Of a DNA stretch of 64,000 bases, positions 47,720 through 56,051 are shown piece after piece; positions within the stretch are counted from its first letter, which is position 1, and the number at the start of each line of letters is the position of its first letter. The DNA comes from Streptomyces endocoffeicus. Lineage in GTDB: Bacteria > Actinomycetota > Actinomycetes > Streptomycetales > Streptomycetaceae. The notes below the pieces were generated by a model. The model was not told where the DNA came from. It did no database searches and saw only the letters and a list, made by a program, of their open reading frames with translations. The DNA lies in the NCBI RefSeq assembly GCF_016741935.1, contig NZ_JAERRG010000001.1, forward strand, positions 1,364,001-1,428,000. Direction: 5' to 3'. Both the position numbers and the translations under genes were made by a program.

Positions 47720-49384
47720 TCAGTTGAGACCCTGGCCCGCGACGCTGCCGGTGTCACCGGCTCCGGCGGCGGCACCCGCGTCACCGGCACCCGCGTCACC
47801 GGCACCCGCGTCACCGGCTCCGGCGTTGCCCGCGCCTGCGGCCTCACCAGCACCACCGGCCGCATCGCCAGCACCACCGGCCGCGTCACCGGCACCACCG
47901 GCCGCATCGCCAGCACCGCCCGCCGCGTCACCGGCACCACCCGCCGCGTCACCGGCACCACCCGCCGCGTCACCGCCACCGGCGCCACCGCCGTCCGCGC
48001 CGATGACCGCGCCGGTGGCCTCCAGCGCGGCGGTCACCGGCTGGAAGAACGTCTCACCGCCCTGGGTGCAGTCGCCGCTGCCGCCGGACGTCAGTCCGAC
48101 CGCCGCGTCCTCGGCGAACATCGCGCCACCGCTGTCACCGGGCTCGGCGCACACATCGGTCTGGATGAGGCCGTTGACGATGTCGCCGTTGCCGTAGTTC
48201 ACCGTGGCGTTGAGGCCGGTGACCGTGCCGTCGGTGACCCCGGTCGTGGAGCCGGAGCGCTGCACCTTCAGACCCACGCTCGCCTCGACGGCGCGCCCGA
48301 TCTCCTGGGTGTTGCCGTTCTGGAGGTCGACCGTGCTGGACGGCTGGGTGGTGGCGTCGTCGTACATCACCAGCGCGAAGTCGTTCTCGGGGAACTTGGA
48401 GTCCTGCACCGTGCCCACCTGCTGGGCGCCGGCCTCGTCCGAGGTCCAGGTCTGGGATTCGTTGCCGCAGTGGCCCGCGGTCAGGAAGCCCGGCGCGCCG
48501 TCGACGCTCACGTTGAAGCCCAGCGAACAGCGGGCGCCACCGCCGAAGATGGCATCGCCGCCGTCGAGTCCACCGGCCGCGGCGTCCCCGCCGCCCCCGG
48601 CGTCATCACCCGCACCACCAGCGGCGTCACCCGCACCACCTGCGGCGTCACCGGCGTCACCGGCGCCACCAGCGGCATCACCCGCACCGCCCGCCGCCTC
48701 TCCGGCGCCACCCGCACCGGCGTCATCCGCGCCGCCGGCGGCTCCCGCGTCGCCCGCACCGCCCGCCGCACCGGCGGCGTCCCCGGCGCCCGCGTCGCCC
48801 GCGTCACCCGCCGCGTCACCGGCGCCCGCGCCGCCGTTGTCGCCGGGCTGGGCCGCCTCCTCGCCGTCGAACTTCTTGAACTCGCCCTTGCTGCGCTTGA
48901 CGCTGACCGTGCCCGCCATCTGGCCCGTGGCCTTGGTCAGCGTGTCCCACTTCGTACCGGTCACCGTCCGGTCGGCGGTCACCTGGACCTTGTTGGTGAC
49001 CGGGTCGATCGACCAGGCGGTACCGGGCACCGACGCGTCGCTGCTCAGCGTCTGGGTGGCGGCCTTCAGATCGGCCATGCTGTTCTGGACGACCTTCGCC
49101 ACGGCGCCCTTGGCCCGGACGGACTCGGCGGAGTCCTCGTCCACCACATTCATGACCAGCTGGCGGTTGCCGTTGTCGTAGTACCAGCCCGCGCCGTTGT
49201 CACCGAGGTCCGAGGCGAGACTCCTCGCGAGCTTCACCGCGGCCGGGGACGAGAAGGTCTTGGCTCCCGACGTCTCGTCCGGGTTCGCGTTCGCGTTGGG
49301 CAGCAGAATGGCGGCTGCCCCGAGCGCGGTGATGGCGGCTCCGGAAATGGCGAGGGTCCGCTTGTTCACACGTCGGTGGCTCAA
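47720..49384 (-). CDS. Secreted S1-family serine protease with Ala/Gly/Asp repeat tracts
   Basis: 554 residues from TTG 49384: GGAGG lies 7-8 bases upstream, and the resulting MSHRRVNKRTLAISGAAITALGAAA is a typical Streptomyces protease signal peptide. An alpha-lytic-type prodomain follows (LARSLASDLGDNGAGWYYDNGNRQLVMNVV). A low-complexity Asp/Ala/Gly tract then separates it from the chymotrypsin-fold domain (CSLGFNVSVDGAPGFLTAGHCG, ENDFALVMYDD, CAEPGDSGGAMFAED), with His, Asp and Ser418 as triad. A second tract of AAGGAGD repeats ends the protein. Two such tracts, between domains and at the C-terminus, are unusual; they may be spacers or cell-wall tethers. Confidence 0.9.
   Translation of the reverse strand: MSHRRVNKRTLAISGAAITALGAAAILLPNANANPDETSGAKTFSSPAAVKLARSLASDLGDNGAGWYYDNGNRQLVMNVVDEDSAESVRAKGAVAKVVQNSMADLKAATQTLSSDASVPGTAWSIDPVTNKVQVTADRTVTGTKWDTLTKATGQMAGTVSVKRSKGEFKKFDGEEAAQPGDNGGAGAGDAAGDAGDAGAGDAAGAAGGAGDAGAAGGADDAGAGGAGEAAGGAGDAAGGAGDAGDAAGGAGDAAGGAGDDAGGGGDAAAGGLDGGDAIFGGGARCSLGFNVSVDGAPGFLTAGHCGNESQTWTSDEAGAQQVGTVQDSKFPENDFALVMYDDATTQPSSTVDLQNGNTQEIGRAVEASVGLKVQRSGSTTGVTDGTVTGLNATVNYGNGDIVNGLIQTDVCAEPGDSGGAMFAEDAAVGLTSGGSGDCTQGGETFFQPVTAALEATGAVIGADGGGAGGGDAAGGAGDAAGGAGDAAGGAGDAAGGAGDAAGGAGDAAGGAGEAAGAGNAGAGDAGAGDAGAGDAGAAAGAGDTGSVAGQGLN
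47745..47995 (-). repeat. C-terminal AAGGAGD-coding repeat tract
   Basis: Repeats of about 21 bp (GGCGACGCGGCCGGTGGTGC type on the minus strand) encoding (DAAGGAG)n, ending in GAGDAGAGD units. Boundaries approximate. Confidence 0.8.
48575..48830 (-). repeat. Internal Asp/Ala/Gly-coding repeat tract
   Basis: Imperfect repeats of the same type as the C-terminal tract, lying between prodomain and protease domain. Boundaries approximate. Confidence 0.75.
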
Positions 49385-49591
49385 CTCACTGACCTCCAGT
49401 CGGGGATGCGCGGCAGGCGTGTGCGGAGCGCTTGCCGCGTTCCGCCACGCCCCCGCGCGGGGCCACCACGTCGTACGTGGACGCGTTCGCCCCGTCCTCA
49501 CCCGTACTCAAGGTCTGATGAAAAGCTGCGCCGAACGATCCGGATCGGTAAGCTCCGCCGGTTCGGCCGATCGCTCCGGCTGCCCGCCCGG

Positions 49592-49942
49592 CTATCCGCG
49601 CCCGGCGGCCTCGGCCTGGGCGCGCAGCTCCCACACCTCGCCGAGCGCCATCCGCTCCGCCTCGGCGGGGGAACCGCCGGTGTCCTCGAAGTGGTCGACG
49701 TACGCGCCGATGAACTCCTGCCAGCGCTGGTTGGCCGGGTCCTCGTCCAGCGCCGCCATCGCGGCCGCGAAGTCCTCGCAGTCGACGAGGTGGAAGAGAT
49801 GGCGTCCGCTGCGCCAGATCCGCCAGTTGGTGATCCCGGCCCGGCGCAGTGCCGCCAGCAGGTCCTCCGGGACCGTGGCGTGCACCTGCTCATAACCGGA
49901 CTCCTGGCCCTCCTTGAGGACCGAGTGCAACGCCACCCGCAT
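49592..49942 (-). CDS. L-rhamnose mutarotase (RhaM family)
   Basis: 116 residues from ATG 49942 with AAGGAGGAG upstream. RVALHSVLKEGQESGYEQVHATVPEDLLAALRRAGITNWRIWRSGRHLFHLVDCEDF and NQRWQEFIGAYVDHF are the RhaM pattern (the conserved His, Tyr and Trp residues of the sugar pocket). It interconverts anomers of L-rhamnose or a related deoxysugar. No other rhamnose genes are nearby; the neighbours are a GH16 enzyme and a protease, so the physiological substrate is uncertain. Confidence 0.88.
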   Translation of the reverse strand: MRVALHSVLKEGQESGYEQVHATVPEDLLAALRRAGITNWRIWRSGRHLFHLVDCEDFAAAMAALDEDPANQRWQEFIGAYVDHFEDTGGSPAEAERMALGEVWELRAQAEAAGRG

Positions 49943-50032
49943 CGGCGCTCCTCCTTCTTCTTCCGCTGTTTCTGTTGTTTCCGTTGCCGGGCGGCCACAG
50001 CGGCCGCCCGGCAACGATCCATGATGCAGCGC

Positions 50033-51925
50033 TCACCCCTTCTGTTCGACGCGCACCCAGTCCACGTCCGCCTGCACTCCCCCGGCCGCGATCCGGTCGA
50101 CGCTGGACTGCGGCAGGCCCCAGTAGGGGGTGGTGACCTTGTTCCACCCGGCCGGGTACGCCCCGCCCAGGGCGAGGTTGAGGATCACGTACTGGTTGTG
50201 GCCGAAGACCCACTGGCCACGGGTGGACTCGAGCTTGTTGCGGCTCGTCTCCTGGACCACCCGGTCGTCGACGAGGAAGCGCATCCCGGTGGGTGTCCAC
50301 TCCACCTCATAGGTGTGCCACTGGTCGGCGCGGCCGCCGCCCGGGTAGGTCTGGCGGGCGCCGATGTTGCCGTCCGCCGAATAGCCGGGGCCGTGCAGGG
50401 CGGTGCTGGTCCAGTCGGCGTAGCCGATGTTCTCCATGATGTCGGTCTCGCCGGAGGAGGGCCAGGACACCGACGGATCGTCCACATCGCTGCCCAGCAG
50501 CCAGAACGCGGGCCAGTAGCCGTCGCCGACCGGCAGCTTCATCCGGGCGCTGACCCGCCCGTAGGTGAAGTCCAGCTTGGTGTGGGTGTCGATGCGTCCG
50601 GAGGTGAAGTCATAGGTGCCGCCGCCCGCCTGGGTACAGCCCTTGCAGTACTTCGCCTTCAGGACGAGATTGCCGTTCTCCGTGCGGATGTTGTCGGAGG
50701 AGTCGACATACGCCTGCGACTCGCCGTTGACCGACCCCATCTCCTGGCCGGTCCGCACCACACGCCACTTCGAGCGGTCGAGGGACGCGCCGGTGAAGTC
50801 GTCGAAGAACGTCGTCCGGTACGCCCCGGACTGTTCACCGGGGAGGGCCGGGTACGCGGCGGAGGCGCTTCCGCCGGTGCCCCAGACCTGGAACTCGTAG
50901 AGGGAGTAGCCGAATTGGGCGGTGGCCGGGGCCGGGTTGTAGAAGGAGCGCCGCTCCTTCCCCAGCATCCGCACATACCGGCCCGTGGCGGGCTGCGACA
51001 GCTTCACGGTGTCATGGCGGCCCACCGCGTCCGCGGGGGACTTCACATCCGCGCGGCGGGCGGCCACCTCGGCGGCGGAGGGCTGGTAGACCGTGCGCCA
51101 CGTGCGGTTGTCGTCGGACACCTGCACCTGGTAGTCGACGGCGTAGGCCGCCTCCCAGTAGAGGTCGACGGTGTCGATCGTGGAGGTCGCGCCGAGGTCC
51201 ACCGAGACCCAGCGGTTGGCGTTCCAGTCGCTGGACCAGCGGGTCTGGTCATCCTTGAGGTTGGCGGGCCAGCCGCCGTCGGTGACGAAGGCGGGCGAGT
51301 TGCCCGCGTGCTGGTAGTAGTTGGAGTAGGCGGGGTGGTTCAGGGCGAGATTGGTGCGGGTCGTGGACGCCGGGGCGGGCTCTCCGCCGTACACCTTGAA
51401 CGAGTACAGCGAATAGCCGTGCGGCGTGCCGCGCTCGATGCCACGCATCCGTACGTAGCGGCCTACGACGTCCTGCGGATGGGTGTGGGCAGTGATGGAA
51501 CCTCCGGTACCGGCGTCCTCGGTGTAGAAGGGGGTCCAGTCGGTGCCGTTCTTCGACACCTCCAGGACGTACTTCTTGCCGTAGGCGGCCTCCCAGTCCA
51601 GGACGACCCTGTCTACCCGGATGGTGGCGCCGAGGTCGACGCGTATCCACGCGTTGTCGGTGAACGGGCTGGACCAGCGGGTCGACCCGTTGCCGTCGAA
51701 GGCCAGGCCCGGCGCGGTGCCGTCGTTCTCGCTGCCGGACGCGGTGACGGCGCCCTGGTTGGCGGCGTACGCGGCCGCCGCCCGGTCGGTGTCCCACGTC
51801 GCCTGGGCGGCGGTCGTGGTGGCGTGCGAGGTGGGTGTGGCGAGGGCCGGGCCCGTGGCCAGCACCGCCACCGTGGCCAGGGTGGCGAGGGCGCTCAGCA
51901 GAATGCGGGGGGTACGGGATGGCAT
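50033..51925 (-). CDS. GH16 endo-glucanase with two discoidin (CBM32-type) domains
   Basis: 630 residues from ATG 51925 with GAGGAGAG upstream. A signal peptide (ILLSALATLATVAVLATGPALA) is followed by two F5/8-type C domains (WIRVDLGATIRVDRVVLDWEAAYGKKYVLEV... and WVSVDLGATSTIDTVDLYWEAAYAVDYQV...), each ending in a GYSLYxF motif, then the GH16 jelly roll with the catalytic motif GETDIMEN (Glu493, Asp495, Glu498). GH16 enzymes of this type hydrolyse beta-1,3-glucans such as laminarin. The discoidin modules bind the polysaccharide. It is secreted. Confidence 0.9.
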   Translation of the reverse strand: MPSRTPRILLSALATLATVAVLATGPALATPTSHATTTAAQATWDTDRAAAAYAANQGAVTASGSENDGTAPGLAFDGNGSTRWSSPFTDNAWIRVDLGATIRVDRVVLDWEAAYGKKYVLEVSKNGTDWTPFYTEDAGTGGSITAHTHPQDVVGRYVRMRGIERGTPHGYSLYSFKVYGGEPAPASTTRTNLALNHPAYSNYYQHAGNSPAFVTDGGWPANLKDDQTRWSSDWNANRWVSVDLGATSTIDTVDLYWEAAYAVDYQVQVSDDNRTWRTVYQPSAAEVAARRADVKSPADAVGRHDTVKLSQPATGRYVRMLGKERRSFYNPAPATAQFGYSLYEFQVWGTGGSASAAYPALPGEQSGAYRTTFFDDFTGASLDRSKWRVVRTGQEMGSVNGESQAYVDSSDNIRTENGNLVLKAKYCKGCTQAGGGTYDFTSGRIDTHTKLDFTYGRVSARMKLPVGDGYWPAFWLLGSDVDDPSVSWPSSGETDIMENIGYADWTSTALHGPGYSADGNIGARQTYPGGGRADQWHTYEVEWTPTGMRFLVDDRVVQETSRNKLESTRGQWVFGHNQYVILNLALGGAYPAGWNKVTTPYWGLPQSSVDRIAAGGVQADVDWVRVEQKG

Positions 51926-52080
51926 GCGGCTCTCCTCGATGAGGTCGTGGGGGTGCACGTGTGGTGCCGAAGTGCCGTGGTTCCGTGGTTCCGAAGTGCC
52001 GATGTGCTTTCCGTCGTGCCTGCGTGCGGTGGTGCCGTGGTGCGGTCTGTGCGGTGTGCGTCGGGTGGGGCCGGCGGATC

Positions 52081-52130
52081 TTTCCCCTCCCCGCCCCTTC
52101 CCGATACCAGGGGCTCCGCCCCTGGACCCC
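52081..52130 (-). repeat. Left flanking terminator-like element
   Basis: Contains the hairpin CCAGGGGC-TCC-GCCCCTGG (52107-52125) and a pyrimidine-rich CCCTCCCCGCCCCTTCCCG side. It is the inverted copy of the element at 52645-52694. Confidence 0.8.
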
Positions 52131-52142
52131 GAGACCTGAGGC

Positions 52143-52540
52143 GGAGCCCCGGCCCGGGGCCTGGGACGGAGCCCCGGACCGAGCCTGGGACGGAGCCCCG
52201 GACCAAGGCCTGGAGCAGAACCCCGACCCGGGGCCTGGGATGAGCCCCAGCCCAGGGCCTGGAGCGAGGCCTCGGACCGGAGCCTGGGGCGGAGCCCCGG
52301 ACCGAGACCTGGGGCAGAACCCCGGACCAAGGCCTAGAGCAGAACCCCGGACCGAGATCTCGAGCAGAACCCCAGCCCGAGGCCTGGAGCAGAACCCCGG
52401 ACCAAGGCCTAGGGCAGAACCCCGGACCGAGATCTGGAGCGGAGCCCAGGTCCCAGGTCTCGGCCAGAGCCCCGGTCCCAGGTCTCGGGCGGAGGCCCGG
52501 TCCCAGGTCTCGGGCGGAGCCCCGGATCGAGGCCTGGGGC
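52143..52540 (+). repeat. Sixteen tandem repeats of about 25 bp
   Basis: Units start at 52143, 52168, 52192, 52217, 52241, 52266, 52291 and every 25 bp to 52516; two are 24 bp. The consensus begins GGAGCCCCGGACCGAGGCCT and ends GGGGC; common variants start AGAACCCCGG and contain CCAAGGCCTAG or CCGAGATCT. Alternating variants suggest higher-order duplication of 50-75 bp. No unique spacers, so not CRISPR. Confidence 0.9.
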
Positions 52541-52644
52541 GGAGTCCTGCCGCGCGGCGGAGCCGTATATCGATGGTGCGGGAAGGGGCGGGAGGCGAGC
52601 GGTTTGCTCGACCGCGCTCGTCACCAGGGGCATCGGCCCTGGGC

Positions 52645-52694
52645 CCCGGGGTCTGGGGCGGAGCCCCAGTTGAGGGAAGGGGCGGGGAGGGGAA
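52645..52694 (+). repeat. Right flanking terminator-like element
   Basis: Contains CTGGGGC-GGA-GCCCCAG (52653-52669), then GGGAAGGGGCGGGGAGGGG. The GGAGCCCC loop side matches the start of the array unit. Inverted copy of 52081-52130. Confidence 0.8.
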
Positions 52695-52732
52695 CAAGCC
52701 CGCCGCAGGCGCCAAGAACCGTCGGCCACCCC

Positions 52733-54097
52733 CTAGGCGGCGCGGCGGGCCCGCCCCCGGTGCTCGCGGATGATCTCCGCGTAGCGGTGGCCGGTCCCCT
52801 TGATGGTGCGGACCTGCGTGCGGTAGTCGACGTGGACAAGGCCGAAGCGCTTGTCGTAGCCGTACGCCCACTCGAAGTTGTCCAGCAGCGACCAGGCGAA
52901 GTACCCGGCCAGCGGGGCGCCCTTGCGGACCGCCGAGGCGCAGGCCGCCAGGTGCTGGACGAGGTAGTCCTGACGCTCGGGGTCGTCCACGGTCCCGTCC
53001 GGGCGTACGGCATCGGGGTAGGCGGAGCCGTTCTCGGTGACGTACAGCTTACGAGCGCCGTATTCGCCGGTCAGGCGCAGCAGGAGGGTTTCGATACCAC
53101 CGGCGTCGATCTCCCAGTCCATGCCCGTACGGGGGACGTCCGGGCGGCGGACGGCGCGGGCGTACGGGGCCGGGCCGTTGGGGTCGTCGGTGACGGTGGC
53201 CGGGAAGTAGTAGTTCAGGCCCAGCCAGTCCAGGGGTGCGGCGATGGTCTCCAGGTCGCCGGGGCGCTCCGGCAGTTCGACCCCGTACACCTCGCGCATG
53301 TCGGCGGGGAAGCCACGGCCGTGCACCGGGTCCAGCCACCAGCGGTTGGTGTGGCCGTCCATGCGCCGCGCGGCGGCCCGGTCCTCCGGCCGGTCGGTGG
53401 CCGCCTCCACGGTGTTGAGGTTGTTGACGATGCCGACCTCGGCGCGTGGCGCGGCGGCCCGGATCGCCTGGGTGGCGAGGCCGTGGCCGAGCAGCAGGTG
53501 GTACGAGGCGCGGACCGCCGCGGTCAGATCGGTGAGTCCGGGCGCCATCACGCCCTCGAGGTGGCCGATCCAGGCCGAGCACAGCGGCTCGTTGAGGGTG
53601 GTCCAGTGGTGCACCCGGTCGCCGAGGCGGTCGGCCACCACCGAGGCGTACGCGGCGAAGTGCTCGGCGGTGTCGCGCTCGGGCCAGCCGCCCCGGTCCT
53701 GGAGCACCTGGGGCAGATCCCAGTGGTACAGGGTGACGGACGGGGTGATGCCCGCGTCCAGCAACCCGTCGATCAGCTCGTCGTAGAAGGCCAGGCCCTT
53801 GGCGTTGACCGGCCCGTCCCCGCCCGGCACCACCCGTGGCCAGGCGATGGACAGCCGGTAGGCGTTGGTGCCCAGCCGCTTCATCAGCCCGATGTCCTGG
53901 CGCCAGCGGTGGTAGTGGTCGCAGGCCACATCACCATGGTCGTCGCCCGCCACCTTGCCGGGGGTGTGCGAGAAGGTGTCCCAGATCGAGGGCGACCGTC
54001 CGTCCTCGGCGACGGCTCCCTCGACCTGGTAGGCGGAGGTTGCCGTGCCCCACAGGAAGTCGTGCGGGAGGGCTGTGAGGTCCAGGAGTTCGGACAC
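52733..54097 (-). CDS. GH1 beta-glucosidase
   Basis: 454 residues from GTG 54097, chosen for AAAGGA 6 bases upstream; a longer frame to 54175 would translate the upstream 15-bp repeats as (SDLPT)n. [33 protein letters not shown] is the GH1 start, the acid/base Glu lies in [12 protein letters not shown], the nucleophile in [12 protein letters not shown], and [23 protein letters not shown] closes the aglycone site. It lacks a signal peptide, so it splits beta-linked disaccharides in the cytoplasm after uptake by the ABC transporter encoded just upstream. Confidence 0.93.
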   Translation of the reverse strand: MSELLDLTALPHDFLWGTATSAYQVEGAVAEDGRSPSIWDTFSHTPGKVAGDDHGDVACDHYHRWRQDIGLMKRLGTNAYRLSIAWPRVVPGGDGPVNAKGLAFYDELIDGLLDAGITPSVTLYHWDLPQVLQDRGGWPERDTAEHFAAYASVVADRLGDRVHHWTTLNEPLCSAWIGHLEGVMAPGLTDLTAAVRASYHLLLGHGLATQAIRAAAPRAEVGIVNNLNTVEAATDRPEDRAAARRMDGHTNRWWLDPVHGRGFPADMREVYGVELPERPGDLETIAAPLDWLGLNYYFPATVTDDPNGPAPYARAVRRPDVPRTGMDWEIDAGGIETLLLRLTGEYGARKLYVTENGSAYPDAVRPDGTVDDPERQDYLVQHLAACASAVRKGAPLAGYFAWSLLDNFEWAYGYDKRFGLVHVDYRTQVRTIKGTGHRYAEIIREHRGRARRAA

Positions 54098-54107
54098 GTA
54101 CGTCCTT

Positions 54108-54167
54108 TCAGAGGTGGGAAGGTCAGCGGTGGGGAGATCAGAGGTGGGGAGATCAGAGGTGGGAAGG
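54108..54167 (-). repeat. Four tandem 15-bp repeats before the GH1 gene
   Basis: Units TCAGAGGTGGGAAGG or TCAGAGGTGGGGAGA (54108-54122, 54123-54137, 54138-54152, 54153-54167), filling the gap between the permease stop and the GH1 ribosome site. Confidence 0.9.
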
Positions 54168-54171
54168 CCGG

Positions 54172-55047
54172 TCACTTCACGGCTCCCGCGGTGAGCCCGG
54201 CCACGAGATACCGCTGCAGCAGCAGGAACCCCGCGACCACGGGGACGCTGACGACGAGCGAGGCGGCCATGACCTGGTTCCAGTACACCTCGGTCTGGGT
54301 GGCGTAGCCCTGGAGGCCCACGGCGAGGGTGCGGGTGGTGTCGTTGGTCATCACCGACGCGAAGAGCACCTCGCCCCAGGCGGTCATGAACGCGTAGACG
54401 GCGACGGCAACGATGCCGGGGATCGCGGCCGGGACGACGACCCGGAACAGCGCGCCCAGCGGTCCGCAGCCGTCCACCAGCGCCGCCTCGTCCAGATCGC
54501 GTGGCACCGAGTCGAAGTACCCGATGAGCATCCAGATCGAGAACGGCAGCGAGAAGGTGAGATAGGTGAGGATGAGGCCGCCCCGGGAGCCGAAGAGGGC
54601 GATGCCGGTGGCGTTGCCGATGTTCACGTAGATGAGGAACAGCGGCAGCAGGAAGAGGATCCCGGGGAACATCTGGGTGGACAGGACGGTGACGGTGAAC
54701 ACCCGCCTGCCCCGGAAGCGGTACCGGCTGACCGCGTACGCGGCGAACACGGCGATCACCACCGAGCAGACGGTCGCCGCGCCCGCCACGATGACCGAGT
54801 TCATGAAGTAGTCGGCGAGCGGGACCGTCGACCAGATGTCGATATAGGGGCGGATGGTCAGCCCGCTCGGCAGCCAGCGGAAGGTCCCCGAGACGTCCTC
54901 CAGTGGCTTCAGGGAGCTGGAGACCATCACGTACACCGGCAGCAGGACGAACCCGGTGAGCAGGGTGAGGAAGATCCGGCGGGCCCAGAGGAAGGACCGG
55001 GGGGCGGCCATCGGTGAGCGGGGCCGCGCCGGGGAGGTGCTAGACAT
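54172..55047 (-). CDS. Sugar ABC transporter permease (MalG type)
   Basis: 291 residues, about six helices. The N-terminal helix [26 protein letters not shown], the EAA loop [35 protein letters not shown], and the end [12 protein letters not shown] are the MalG/CUT1 pattern. It forms the membrane channel with the upstream MalF-type protein, which it overlaps by 8 bases. No ATPase gene is in the operon, as usual in Streptomyces where MsiK is shared. Confidence 0.93.
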   Translation of the reverse strand: MSSTSPARPRSPMAAPRSFLWARRIFLTLLTGFVLLPVYVMVSSSLKPLEDVSGTFRWLPSGLTIRPYIDIWSTVPLADYFMNSVIVAGAATVCSVVIAVFAAYAVSRYRFRGRRVFTVTVLSTQMFPGILFLLPLFLIYVNIGNATGIALFGSRGGLILTYLTFSLPFSIWMLIGYFDSVPRDLDEAALVDGCGPLGALFRVVVPAAIPGIVAVAVYAFMTAWGEVLFASVMTNDTTRTLAVGLQGYATQTEVYWNQVMAASLVVSVPVVAGFLLLQRYLVAGLTAGAVK

Positions 55048-56038
55048 CGGCCGTCTTCCTTCGTCGGGAGGTCAGCAGCAGGTACACGCCCGTCACCACG
55101 AGCAGGAAGAGCAGCAGCAGGACGGACATGGCGGACCCGGTGCCGAAGTTCCAGGTGGCGAATGTCGTCTGGTAGACGTGGATCGAGATGAGGTCCGCGG
55201 CCTCCGGCGCCGCCTTGCCGAACAGCACGTACGGGGTGTTGAAGTCGTTGAACGTCCACAGGAACAGCACCAGCACCAGCACCTGGTTGACCGGGCGCAG
55301 CGAGGGCAGGGTGATGCGGCGGATCTGCTGCCACATCCCGGCGCCGTCGAGGGCGGCCGCCTCGTAGAGCTCCTTGGGGATGTTCTGCAGACCGGCCATG
55401 ACGACGAGGAACGCGAACGGCCAGCCCTTCCACACCGACACGGTCAGCAGGGCGATGAAGCTGTTGTCTCCGATCAGCCAGAACGAGGGCTTGTCGGTGA
55501 GGCCCAGCTGGTCGTGGAGGACGTGGTTCACCAGCCCGTTGTCGTGCTGGAACATGAACGCCCAGGTGATGACGGCCGTGTAGACGGGCAGGGCGTACGG
55601 GACCAGGAACAGGGTGCGCAGCACACCCCGGCCGCGGAAGGTGTCCTGGAGGAAGATGGCGGTGGCGGTCCCGAGCAGCCAGCACAGCCCGACCGACAGC
55701 ACGGTGAAGCCGCAGGTGACCCAGAACGAGTGGAGCAGCGCCTCACCGGCCGGCGCGTTGATGTCCACCGAGATCTTGTAGTTGTCGAATCCGGACCAGG
55801 GCGCGGCGCTCCAGTCCCGGATGGAGAACCGGGTGAGCGCCTTGAAGCTCATCAGGATGCCCATCACCATCGGCACCAGATGGACCAGGAGCTCGAGGAC
55901 CAGGGCGGGCAGGAGCAGCAGATACGGCAGTCCGATGCGGCGGATCCGCCCGGGGCGGCGCCGGCCTCGCGCCGCCCCGGGGGTGCTCCCCGTCACGGTC
56001 CGCCGGTCTGCCTCGGCGGTGGCGGTCGTGGTGGTCAT
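55040..56038 (-). CDS. Sugar ABC transporter permease (MalF type)
   Basis: 332 residues. A basic N-terminus, helices beginning LPYLLLLPALVLELLVHLVPMVMGILMSF, and the EAA loop YEAAALDGAGMWQQIRRITLPSLRPVNQVLVLVLFLWTFNDFNTPYVLFG identify a CUT1 permease. It pairs with the MalG-type permease. It starts 13 bp after the stop of the binding protein, so the order is binding protein, MalF, MalG, GH1. Confidence 0.93.
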   Translation of the reverse strand: MTTTTATAEADRRTVTGSTPGAARGRRRPGRIRRIGLPYLLLLPALVLELLVHLVPMVMGILMSFKALTRFSIRDWSAAPWSGFDNYKISVDINAPAGEALLHSFWVTCGFTVLSVGLCWLLGTATAIFLQDTFRGRGVLRTLFLVPYALPVYTAVITWAFMFQHDNGLVNHVLHDQLGLTDKPSFWLIGDNSFIALLTVSVWKGWPFAFLVVMAGLQNIPKELYEAAALDGAGMWQQIRRITLPSLRPVNQVLVLVLFLWTFNDFNTPYVLFGKAAPEAADLISIHVYQTTFATWNFGTGSAMSVLLLLFLLVVTGVYLLLTSRRRKTADV

Positions 56039-56051
56039 GAGGTGTCCGCGC

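Larger units (their letters stand above)
51926..52732. other. 807-bp gene-free region with composite repeats
   Basis: Between the GH16 start and the GH1 stop. 51926-52080 is the GH16 leader, rich in CCGTGGTTCCG and GAAGTGCCG words. 52081-52694 holds the repeat array and its two inverted flanking elements. Frames that stay open here result from GC bias; the 25-bp period is not a multiple of three. Confidence 0.8.

Noticed and set aside
52143..52540. CRISPR array
   Set aside because: Repeats abut directly with no unique spacers, vary from unit to unit, and no cas genes are nearby.
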